From Odoribacteraceae bacterium (GTDB lineage: Bacteria; Bacteroidota; Bacteroidia; Bacteroidales; Marinifilaceae): a stretch of 12,325 nt of DNA. Both the position numbers and the translations under genes were made by a program. This document shows positions 1 to 6,204 of the stretch, piece after piece. Location of the stretch: positions 1-12,325 of the forward strand of contig JAIRXZ010000095.1 of assembly GCA_031267995.1 (NCBI GenBank), written 5' to 3'. Every line of letters starts with the position of its first letter. Within the stretch, counting starts at the first letter, position 1. The notes beneath the pieces were generated by a model. The model saw nothing but the letters and a program-made list of their open reading frames with translations, made no database searches and was not told where the DNA came from.

Positions 1-1
1 C

Positions 2-88
2 GTCGCCGGTTATAGCGACTATTTCAACGACCTCGGGGAAGACCTCCAGAACGAAATCATCAACCGAACCGAGCAAACGCTCGCCTAA
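2..88 (+). CDS. C-terminal end of a glycyl radical enzyme (partial)
   Basis: Only the last 28 codons are present; the gene runs off the left edge and stops at TAA 86-88. The visible peptide begins VAGYSDYFNDL and ends NRTEQTLA. The V-A-G-Y-S-D string matches the glycyl radical motif (R-V-x-G-Y-x-x) at the C-terminus of pyruvate formate-lyase-like enzymes. The Gly codon at 8-10 would carry the stable radical that an AdoMet-dependent activase installs. The tail resembles the PflD/CutC/HypD branch (dehydratases and C-N lyases) more than classical PflB, but substrate specificity lies in the missing part and cannot be assigned. The peptidase gene starts 12 bp downstream on the same strand, so the two are probably co-transcribed. 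This enzyme class is oxygen-sensitive, which fits an anaerobe. Confidence 0.85.
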   Translation, partial: VAGYSDYFNDLGEDLQNEIINRTEQTLA

Positions 89-100
89 AACACTGAAAAC

Positions 101-2359
101 ATGAAAACCACACGCGCCATCCTCGCCCTCCTCCTCATCGCCATCACCGCCACAGCCCAGGACATCCGCGACAAATATCGCGACGCCGACACCTATCGCC
201 AAAAGTACGCCGACGCCTACCTCCACGGCGACATCAACCCCACCTGGATCGACACCTCCCACCTCTTCCACTACGCCGTCAAAACGGCCAACGGCACGGA
301 ATACATCATCGTCGACGCCGATCGACGCCTCAAGCGCCAGGCCTTCGACCCCGTCCCCCTCGCCCGCGCCATCGCCCGCCTCACCGGCGCCACCGTCGAC
401 CCCAGCCACCTCGCCCTCCAAAACCTCGCCTACACCGCCGGCGGTACCCTCCTCACCTTCAACCTCCGCGGCGACACCACCTACACCTACGACCCCCGTC
501 GCCAGCGTCTCACCGCCACGCCCCCCGTCCCCCGTCCCTTCCGCCGCCCGGCCCACTGGGGCAAGGTCGACACCGAGGAGAGCGCCCCACCCGTCCCCTC
601 GCCCGACGGCGCCCTCGAGGCCTTCACCCGCGAGGGCAACCTCTACGCCCGCCACGTCGCCACCGGCCGCGTCACCCAGCTCAGCCACGACGGCTCGCCC
701 GGCGAATACTACTCCGCCCGCGTCACCTGGTCGCCCGACTCCCGCGCCCTCGTCGCCTGCAAGTACCGCCCCGCCTGGACGCGCACCCTCCGCACCATCG
801 TCGCCGCCCCCGCCGACCGCCTCCAGCCAACCATCGAGGAGATCGACTACATCAAACCCGGCGACGCCCTGCCCGTCCGCCGACCCGTCCTCTTCATCCC
901 CGCCGAGGGCAAGCAAATCAACATCCTCTTCGACGACCCCGACCAGCAGTTCAGCATCACCAACATCGCCTGGCACCCCGCCTCCACCTCCTTCACCTTC
1001 GACTACAACCGCCGCGGCCACCAGCAATACATCCTCTACCGCGTCACCGGCGCCGACCCCCGCGCCCGCCCCGTCGTCGACGAACGCTCCGCCACCTTCA
1101 TCCACTACGACCGCCTCTACCGCCACCACCTCCGCGCCACCGGCGAACTCCTCTGGATATCAGAACGCGACGGTTGGCGACACCTCTACCTCTACAACGA
1201 CACCCTCCCCGCCGCCCCCCGCCGCCTCACCTCCGGCGAATGGATCGTCAAGCGCGTCCTCGACGTCGACGAGGTCAACCGCGTCATCCTCCTCGTCGCC
1301 TGCGGCCGCGACCCCGGCGAGGATCCATACCTCGAAAAGATCTATCGCCTGGAGATAGACACCGGCAACCTCCTCTGCCTCACCCCTGAAAACGGCAACC
1401 ACCGCGTCACCCTCTCCGCCGACCGCCGCTACTTCACCGACAGCTGGTCGCGCGTCGACCTGCCCCCCGTCGCCCTCCTCCGTTCCGCCACCGACGGCGC
1501 CACCCTCCTCACCCTCGAGCGCGCCGACATCTCCCGCGCCCTCGCCGCCGGCTGGCGCGCCCCCGAAGTATTCACCGCCAAGGGGCGCGACGGCCGCACG
1601 GACATCTGGGGCGTCATCGTCCGACCCGTCGACTTCGATCCCGCCAAAAAGTACCCCGTCATCGAGTACATCTACGCCGGCCCGCACGACTCCTTCGTAC
1701 CCAAGAACTTCACCATCGCGCCCGTGGACTCCCCCCTCGCCCAGCTCGGCTTCATCGTCGTCCAGATCGACGGCATGGGCACCGCCAACCGCTCCAAGGC
1801 CTTCCACGACGTCTGCTGGAAAAACCTCAAGGACGCCGGCTTCCCCGACCGCGTCGCCTGGATCCAGGCCGCCGCCGCGGCGCACCCGGAGATGGACATC
1901 AGCCGCGTCGGCATCCACGGCACCTCCGCCGGCGGGCAAAACGCGATGGGCGCGCTCCTCTTTCACCCCGATTTTTACAAGGTGGCCGTGGCCTCCCGTG
2001 GGTGTCACGACAATCGCGTGGACAAAATCTGGTGGAACGGGCAACGGATGGGCTATCCCGTTGGCGCTCACCACGCCGAGTGCTCCAACGTGGTGAACGC
2101 CCACCTCCTCCGCGGCCGCCTGCTCCTCATCCTCGGCGAGCTGGACGATAACGTCGATCCCTCCTCCACGGTGCAGGTCGTCGACGCCCTCGTCAAGGCC
2201 AACAAGGAGTTCGACTACCTCCTCCTCCCCAACCAGCGCCACACTTCCGGCGGCTTCTACGGCGAGCGCAAACGCCGCGACTTTTTCGTCCGACACCTCC
2301 TCGGCCTGCAAACCCCGGATTGGAATAATCCCGACCCGCCCGCCATCACCGGCATGTAA
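101..2359 (+). CDS. Secreted S9-family (DPP-IV-like) serine peptidase
   Basis: The 752-residue protein probably removes di- or oligopeptides from peptides outside the cytoplasm. Residues 1-20 are a Sec signal peptide (hydrophobic run LALLLIAITATAQ). Residues of roughly 60-470 form a DPP-IV-type beta-propeller, including SPDG (167-170), WSPDS (210-214) and SERDGWRHLYLY (354-365), a family hallmark. The C-terminal third is an alpha/beta hydrolase with the predicted triad Ser609 (in GTSAGG), Asp682 (in LDDNV) and His714 (in NQRHTSGG). The serine motif is GTSAGG rather than the usual GWSYGG, so cleavage preference may differ from true DPP-IV, and no clear Glu-Glu substrate-anchoring motif was found. 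Length is normal for the family. The ATG at 101 directly precedes the signal peptide. Third positions are overwhelmingly C, unlike the GH3 gene downstream. Co-transcription with the upstream glycyl radical enzyme is likely. Confidence 0.93.
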   Translation: MKTTRAILALLLIAITATAQDIRDKYRDADTYRQKYADAYLHGDINPTWIDTSHLFHYAVKTANGTEYIIVDADRRLKRQAFDPVPLARAIARLTGATVDPSHLALQNLAYTAGGTLLTFNLRGDTTYTYDPRRQRLTATPPVPRPFRRPAHWGKVDTEESAPPVPSPDGALEAFTREGNLYARHVATGRVTQLSHDGSPGEYYSARVTWSPDSRALVACKYRPAWTRTLRTIVAAPADRLQPTIEEIDYIKPGDALPVRRPVLFIPAEGKQINILFDDPDQQFSITNIAWHPASTSFTFDYNRRGHQQYILYRVTGADPRARPVVDERSATFIHYDRLYRHHLRATGELLWISERDGWRHLYLYNDTLPAAPRRLTSGEWIVKRVLDVDEVNRVILLVACGRDPGEDPYLEKIYRLEIDTGNLLCLTPENGNHRVTLSADRRYFTDSWSRVDLPPVALLRSATDGATLLTLERADISRALAAGWRAPEVFTAKGRDGRTDIWGVIVRPVDFDPAKKYPVIEYIYAGPHDSFVPKNFTIAPVDSPLAQLGFIVVQIDGMGTANRSKAFHDVCWKNLKDAGFPDRVAWIQAAAAAHPEMDISRVGIHGTSAGGQNAMGALLFHPDFYKVAVASRGCHDNRVDKIWWNGQRMGYPVGAHHAECSNVVNAHLLRGRLLLILGELDDNVDPSSTVQVVDALVKANKEFDYLLLPNQRHTSGGFYGERKRRDFFVRHLLGLQTPDWNNPDPPAITGM

Positions 2360-2392
2360 AACGCTCTCCGCCACGCCGCGTACATGCAGGGA

Positions 2393-2477
2393 CGCGGCCC
2401 CCGCGCGAGGAATCGCGCCTTGAACGCGACGGGCCGCGGCCCTCTCGTGGAAAACCACACCTTCCGGGGTACGAGAG
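2393..2477. repeat. Nested inverted repeats just downstream of the peptidase gene
   Basis: CGCGGCCC (2393-2400) pairs perfectly with GGGCCGCG (2431-2438). Inside this outer stem lies a second perfect hairpin, GCGCGA-GGAA-TCGCGC (2403-2418), whose loop is a GNRA tetraloop. Immediately after, CTCTCGT (2442-2448) pairs with ACGAGAG (2471-2477), and GTGG-AAAA-CCAC (2447-2458) is an alternative inner hairpin. No U-tract follows, so this is not a standard terminator. It may be the folded 3' end of the peptidase transcript or part of the repeat complex that follows. Confidence 0.55.
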
Positions 2478-2495
2478 TACAAGCCGTCGAGCGGC

Positions 2496-2793
2496 CTCGA
2501 CGATATGCCGCCGGCCGTCGGCAGGCTTTCGAGGACGCTCGAAAGTTAGCCGTCAGCCGTTGGCAAGGTTTCGAGGACGCTCGAAAGTCTGCCGCTGGCC
2601 GTTGGCAGGGTTTCGAGGGCGCTCGAAAGTCTGCCGCTGGCCGTTGGCAGGGTTTCGAGCACGCTCGACGGTCTGCCGCCGGCCATCGGAAAAACCGTCG
2701 GTCGCCCCGGTAATCTGCCGTTGGCCGGCGGAAAAACTGTCGGTCGCACCGATGATATGCCGCCGGCCGTCGGCAAGCTTTCAGACGCCTCGA
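2496..2793. repeat. 42-bp tandem array, seven units, two inverted repeats per unit
   Basis: Units recur exactly every 42 bp; the equivalent TNTGCCG/TTAGCCG word starts at 2504, 2546, 2588, 2630, 2672, 2714 and 2756. Each unit carries two potential hairpins. The first is TGCCG...CGGCA around a GGCC core. The second bridges adjacent units, for example TTTCGAGGACGCTCGAAA at 2527-2544, repeated with small changes at 2569 and 2611. The copy before the first unit is CGTCGAG-CGGC-CTCGACG (2485-2502): both arms differ from the later copies yet still pair. The sixth copy has TCGGT-CGC-ACCGA (2740-2752). Paired change of both arms argues for conserved structure. Translated, the array gives a 14-residue repeat on either strand, considered incidental. 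Confidence 0.8.
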
Positions 2794-2876
2794 TTGCCTG
2801 CTCGCCGCGCCCGGTAAGGGTTTTCGACACTCTCGCGGCGCTCCTCGCGCCCCCCGTTTCTCACGCTTTTACCCCG

Positions 2877-3103
2877 AAAATGTCATCTCCTACAGCTGTA
2901 AAGTTCCGCCCTACAGCTGTATGGCCGAAATTTACAGCTGTAGGGCTAAAATTTACAGCTGTAGGGCTGAAAATTACAGCTGTAGGGCTAAACTTTACAG
3001 CTGTAGGGCCGAAAATTACAGCTGTATGGCCGGATTTTACAGCTGTAGGGACAAACTTTACAGCTGTAGGGCAGAATTTTACAGCTGTAGGAGATGACGT
3101 TTT
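2877..3103. repeat. Array of ten TACAGCTGTA palindromes at exact 21-bp spacing with 45-bp inverted ends
   Basis: Ten perfect copies of TACAGCTGTA start at 2891, 2912, 2933, 2954, 2975, 2996, 3017, 3038, 3059 and 3080, always 21 bp apart. All ten palindromes are identical, while the nine 11-bp spacers vary around GGGCNGAAATT. The first spacer (AAGTTCCGCCC, 2901-2911) is in the opposite orientation to the others. The outer 45 bp are inverted copies: 2877-2921 matches the complement of 3059-3103 at 42 of 45 positions, including GTCATCTCC outside the first palindrome and GGAGATGAC outside the last. A 21-bp step is two turns of B-DNA, so all sites face the same side. In RNA, neighbouring copies could pair as 10-bp stems with 11-nt loops. 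No known family name can be given. Confidence 0.95.
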
Positions 3104-3182
3104 GGCCATATATCACGGCCACCGGGGTGTTTTACCCGCGGAACCGCGCCGGACGAGAACGCCCTGCCCGACGCGGCACGCG

Positions 3183-3223
3183 GACGGTCGGCAGCCGGTC
3201 GATCGCCTTACCGTCGTTTTTTT
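3183..3223 (+). terminator. Possible rho-independent terminator after the palindrome array
   Basis: GACGGT (3183-3188) pairs with ACCGTC (3210-3215), and a run of seven T follows at 3217-3223. The loop is long (21 nt) and itself GC-rich, so this is a weak but reasonable terminator for rightward transcripts coming through the repeat region. Confidence 0.4.
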
Positions 3224-3224
3224 A

Positions 3225-3249
3225 CCCGGAAGTTCCGGGACTGTTTTTA
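3225..3249 (+). terminator. Second hairpin with T-run upstream of the GH3 promoter
   Basis: CCCGGA (3225-3230) pairs with TCCGGG (3234-3239) across a 3-nt loop, followed by ACTG and five T. With the preceding hairpin it would separate upstream transcription from the GH3 gene. The T-run also sits where the -33 element of the promoter would lie, so it may serve both roles. Confidence 0.35.
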
Positions 3250-3274
3250 TTCCCCGGATTAATCTCTACTTTTG
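3244..3274 (+). promoter_or_regulatory. Putative Bacteroidota-type promoter for the GH3 gene
   Basis: TACTTTTG at 3267-3274 fits the TAnnTTTG -7 consensus of Bacteroidota promoters. About 20 bp upstream a T-rich stretch (3244-3249) occupies the -33 position, although it lacks the usual final G. Transcription would begin near 3281 and leave a leader of about 80 nt before the ATG at 3364. Confidence 0.5.
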
Positions 3275-3363
3275 GCCGGGACAAATCTATGGCCGGTCGG
3301 GAGACGCCGACGGTCGTCCTGAATAAAGCAATGATAACGAGAGAGAACAAAAAAGAAGATACA

Positions 3364-5763
3364 ATGAAAAAAACGTTGTTCACGTGGATCATCCTGTCGG
3401 CATTGATGGCGCCGGGGGAGGCGCGAAGCGTATCGCGAAACGGCCAAGGGGCGTCCGCCGACGGGCGAAGCATCTACAAAAAGGGTTGGATTGATTTTAA
3501 CAAAAACGGGGTGAAGGACGCGTACGAGGATCCGGGAGCGCCGCTGGAGGCGAGGGTGGCCGACCTGCTGTCGCGTATGACGCTGGAAGAGAAGACGTGC
3601 CAGATGGCCACGCTGTACGGATCCGGCCGCGTGTTGCGGGACTCGGCGCCGACGGCGGCGTGGCGCGAGGAGGTGTGGAAGGATGGTATCGCGAATATCG
3701 ATGAACAGGCAAACGGGCTGGGGACGTTCCGGTCGAGCATCTCGTTTCCCCACGCCGCGAGCGTGAGGAACCGGCAGGAGATACAGCGTTGGTTCGTGGA
3801 ACAGACGAGGTTAGGGATCCCCGTGGATTTCACGAACGAGGGGATACGGGGGCTGTGTCACGACCGGGCGACGATGTTCCCGGCGCAGTGCGGGCAGGGG
3901 GCGTCGTGGGATCGGTCGTTGATCGCCCGCGTGGCCGCGGCGACGGCGGAGGAGGCCAAGGCGCTGGGGTACACGAATATCTACGCGCCCATCCTGGACG
4001 TGGCGCGCGACCCGCGGTGGGGGCGCGTGGTGGAGTGTTACGGGGAGGATCCGTTCCTGGTGAGCGAGCTGGGAAGGGAGATGGTCACCGGCCTGCAATC
4101 GAGGGGGTTGGCGTCGACGCCCAAGCATTTCGCCGTCTACAGCGTGCCCGTGGGGGGGCGCGACGGGGATACGCGTACCGACCCGCACGTGGCGCCGCGG
4201 GAGATGAGAACGCTGCTGCTGGAGCCGTTTCGCGTGGCCGTGGAGGAGGCCGGGGCGATGGGGATGATGAGTTCGTATAATGATTACGACGGGGTGCCGG
4301 TGACGGGTAGTCGCCTGTTCCTGACTGGGATACTGCACGAGCGGTGGGGGTTCGAGGGCTACGTGGTGTCCGACAGCGAGGCGGTGGAGTTCCTCCAAAC
4401 GAAGCACCGGGTGGTGGCGACGCCGTGGGAGGCCGCGGCGATGGCGGTGAACGCGGGGCTGAACGTGAGGACGAATTTCACGCCGCCGGGGGATTTTATC
4501 CTGCCGCTGCGACGGGCGGTGGGGGAGGGGCTTGTGCCGATGGAGGTTATCGACGAGCGGGTCGCGGCGGTGCTGCGGGTGAAGTTCCGGCTGGGGCTTT
4601 TCGACGAACCGTTCCGGGGCGATGGCCGGGAGGCGGGGCGCGTCGTTCACTCGCCCGCTCACCGGGAGCTGGCGCTGGAGGCGGCGTTGGAGTCTATCGT
4701 CCTGTTAAAGAACGAGGGAGGGGCGTTGCCGCTTTCGCCGACGGCGCGACGGGTGGCGGTGATCGGGCCGAACGCGAGGGAGGTGAAGAACCTGGTGTGC
4801 CGCTACGGGCCGGCGAACCCGGCGCTGGAGAGCGTGTTCGACGGGATTGCCCGACGCTTGCCGGGCGCCGACGTGGGGTACGCCCTGGGGTGCGAGGTGG
4901 TGGACGAGCGGTTCCCGGAGAGCGAGCTGTACCGCGTGCCGGCGAACGATCGCGAGCGGGCGCTGATGGACGAGGCGGTGGCGCTGGCGGCCGGCGCGGA
5001 GGTGGCGATCATGGTGATGGGGGGGAACGAGCGGACGGTGCGCGAGAGTTCGTCGCGGACGAGCCTCGACTTGCCTGGACGTCAGGACGAACTGCTGCAA
5101 CGGGTGCACGCGACGGGGACGCCGGTGGTGCTGGTGTTGCTGGACGGTCGGGCGGCGTCGGTGAACTGGGCGGCGAGGCACGTGCCGGCGATCGTCCACG
5201 CGTGGTTCCCCGGCGAGGCGACGGGGGAGGCGGTGGCGCGCGTGCTTTTCGGCGATTATAACCCCGGGGGAAAGCTGCCGGTGACTTTCCCGAAGTCGGT
5301 GGGGCAGATCCCGTTTGCTTTCCCGTTCAAGCCGGGGGGCGATTCGGAGGGACGATCGCGGGTGAACGGGGCGCTGTTTCCCTTCGGCCACGGGCTGAGT
5401 TACACGACGTTCGAGTATTCGCGCCTGACGGTGGAGCGACCGGTGATCGCTGCCGGCGATTCGGTACGTCTCTCTTGCCTGGTGCGGAACGCGGGGGACG
5501 TGGCCGGCGACGAGGTGGTGCAGTTGTACCTCCGCGACGAGGTGAGTTCGGTGACCACGTACATGAAGGTTTTGCGCGGGTTCGAGCGCGTGCACCTGGC
5601 GCCGGGGGAGGAGCGGACGGTGCGCTTCGTCCTACCGCCCCGCTCGCTGGGCTTGTGGAACGGGGAGAACCGCTTCGTCGTGGAACCCGGCCGCTTCACG
5701 CTGATGGTTGGCAGCTCCTCGGAGGATATCCGCCTGACGGGCAACGTGGAGGTGGCGGGATGA
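3364..5763 (+). CDS. Secreted glycoside hydrolase family 3 enzyme (beta-glucosidase, BglX-like)
   Basis: From the ATG at 3364 the protein is 799 residues; the open frame extends upstream to 3094, but only this start places a signal peptide (MKKTLFTWIILSALMAPGEA) at the N-terminus. Residues 44-55 (DFNKNGVKDAYE) form a calcium-loop-like DxNxNG motif often seen at the front of Bacteroidota GH3 enzymes. The (beta/alpha)8 domain spans about 60-410, with substrate-binding KH (Lys254-His255) and the predicted nucleophile Asp337 in GYVVSDSEA. The second domain (about 440-650) contains RESSSR (560-565) before LDLPGRQ; Glu561 is the likely acid/base. A fibronectin III-like domain closes the protein (about 690-795). 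It should hydrolyse beta-linked glucosides or xylosides in the periplasm; the exact substrate is unknown. Codons end mostly in G. Its stop overlaps the sigma factor start. Confidence 0.93.
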   Translation: MKKTLFTWIILSALMAPGEARSVSRNGQGASADGRSIYKKGWIDFNKNGVKDAYEDPGAPLEARVADLLSRMTLEEKTCQMATLYGSGRVLRDSAPTAAWREEVWKDGIANIDEQANGLGTFRSSISFPHAASVRNRQEIQRWFVEQTRLGIPVDFTNEGIRGLCHDRATMFPAQCGQGASWDRSLIARVAAATAEEAKALGYTNIYAPILDVARDPRWGRVVECYGEDPFLVSELGREMVTGLQSRGLASTPKHFAVYSVPVGGRDGDTRTDPHVAPREMRTLLLEPFRVAVEEAGAMGMMSSYNDYDGVPVTGSRLFLTGILHERWGFEGYVVSDSEAVEFLQTKHRVVATPWEAAAMAVNAGLNVRTNFTPPGDFILPLRRAVGEGLVPMEVIDERVAAVLRVKFRLGLFDEPFRGDGREAGRVVHSPAHRELALEAALESIVLLKNEGGALPLSPTARRVAVIGPNAREVKNLVCRYGPANPALESVFDGIARRLPGADVGYALGCEVVDERFPESELYRVPANDRERALMDEAVALAAGAEVAIMVMGGNERTVRESSSRTSLDLPGRQDELLQRVHATGTPVVLVLLDGRAASVNWAARHVPAIVHAWFPGEATGEAVARVLFGDYNPGGKLPVTFPKSVGQIPFAFPFKPGGDSEGRSRVNGALFPFGHGLSYTTFEYSRLTVERPVIAAGDSVRLSCLVRNAGDVAGDEVVQLYLRDEVSSVTTYMKVLRGFERVHLAPGEERTVRFVLPPRSLGLWNGENRFVVEPGRFTLMVGSSSEDIRLTGNVEVAG

Positions 5764-5882
5764 ACGACACGGACACCATCCTGTCGCTGATGCGAGAGGA
5801 CGAGGGGGACGCTTTCCGCCTGCTTTTCGAGGCGTATTACGCTCCCCTTATTACTCGACAAGTCTATTTGTCCCGCGTCTAA
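5760..5882 (+). pseudogene. Truncated ECF sigma factor (N-terminal fragment only)
   Basis: The ATG at 5760 overlaps the GH3 TGA stop in an ATGA junction, implying translational coupling. The first 30 residues (MNDTDTILSLMREDEGDAFR, then LLFEAYYAPL) match the start of sigma-70 region 2 in Bacteroidota ECF factors (acidic helix, G-D-x-A-F, LF-x-x-YY-x-x-L). After that, recognisable sequence ends: ten unrelated residues lead to TAA at 5880-5882. A normal ECF factor has about 180 residues, so regions 2.2-4 are missing and the product cannot act as a sigma factor. The break coincides with a sharp drop in GC content, which suggests disruption by acquired DNA or a rearrangement. Its normal role would have been to drive a nutrient-uptake locus. 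Confidence 0.75.
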
Positions 5883-5899
5883 TTTTTATTGATAATTTA

Positions 5900-6112
5900 C
5901 TAACTGCTATATACTTCTCCGCCATTTGCCCTGCAAATTTTTCCTGCTAATCCAGGATCTTTGCACTCGTCAAAAATGTAAATATAGTATGAATTCGAAT
6001 ATGATTCATTACTCCATGCTCCTCCTGAAGACCCAAAATTGTCGTCTAGTTTTCTTTTTGCACTACACCATGCATCATAATCTGTAAACTTGTATTCTGC
6101 TAGTTTTGCCAT
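5900..6112 (-). CDS. Small hypothetical protein, 70 residues
   Basis: I do not recognise this protein. It has no signal peptide or membrane segment; it starts MAKLAEYKFTDYDAW and ends RANGGEVYSS. It is rich in Tyr, Ser and Asn, with three cysteines (16, 50, 60) and a Tyr-rich strand around residues 38-47. The alternation of charged helix (about 11-25) and aromatic strand looks like a compact folded domain rather than random translation, and codon use matches the island. It lies 92 bp downstream of the lipoprotein gene on the same strand and could be the last member of that transcript or an independent gene. No Shine-Dalgarno is seen. Confidence 0.6.
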   Translation of the reverse strand: MAKLAEYKFTDYDAWCSAKRKLDDNFGSSGGAWSNESYSNSYYIYIFDECKDPGLAGKICRANGGEVYSS

Positions 6113-6204
6113 TTTTATTTGTTGCTTTACTTCCGCCCTTTTACGGAAGGTTCTAAGGTTTTCTTCGTTCTGATGGCTTCTCGTGTATCTTGCCTTTACT
6201 TTAT

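Larger units (their letters stand above)
2360..3363. other. 1-kb non-coding gap filled with repeats
   Basis: No open frame here looks like a real protein. The long open frames that cross it exist because the repeat periods (42 and 21 bp) are multiples of three, which keeps frames open on both strands. The gap holds, in order, a nested inverted-repeat block, a 42-bp tandem array, a linker rich in CGCG words (about 2794-2876), the 21-bp palindrome array, two terminator-like hairpins and a putative promoter for the GH3 gene. Each is listed separately. Confidence 0.8.

Noticed and set aside
1160..2482. 440-codon open frame antisense to the peptidase gene
   Set aside because: It arises because C-ending codons on the plus strand remove stops from the opposite strand; the product is low-complexity (Gly, Ala, Val, Glu) and no domain is visible, whereas the plus strand encodes a complete S9 peptidase.
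2384..2830. Overlapping open frames on both strands through the 42-bp array
   Set aside because: Period 42 is 14 codons, so frames stay open on both strands by construction; the peptides have no signal, membrane or domain features.
2891..3089. CRISPR array
   Set aside because: The repeats are 10 bp and the spacers 11 bp, with spacers being variants of one sequence; there are no cas genes.
2721..3326. 201-codon plus-strand frame and 82-codon minus-strand frame with TAV heptads across the 21-bp array
   Set aside because: The palindrome reads T-A-V on both strands and the period is 7 codons. Nucleotides of the palindrome are invariant, including synonymous positions, while spacer residues drift, which does not look like protein selection.
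3094..3363. Upstream extension of the GH3 frame
   Set aside because: It would put 90 non-family residues before a clear signal peptide and would cross the putative promoter and terminators.
3811..4662. 283-codon minus-strand frame inside the GH3 gene
   Set aside because: Arg/His/Pro-rich shadow of a G-rich gene; the overlapping plus-strand frame has all GH3 motifs.
4344..5261. 305-codon plus-strand frame inside the GH3 gene
   Set aside because: Gly/Arg/Ala-rich out-of-frame shadow with no recognisable motif.
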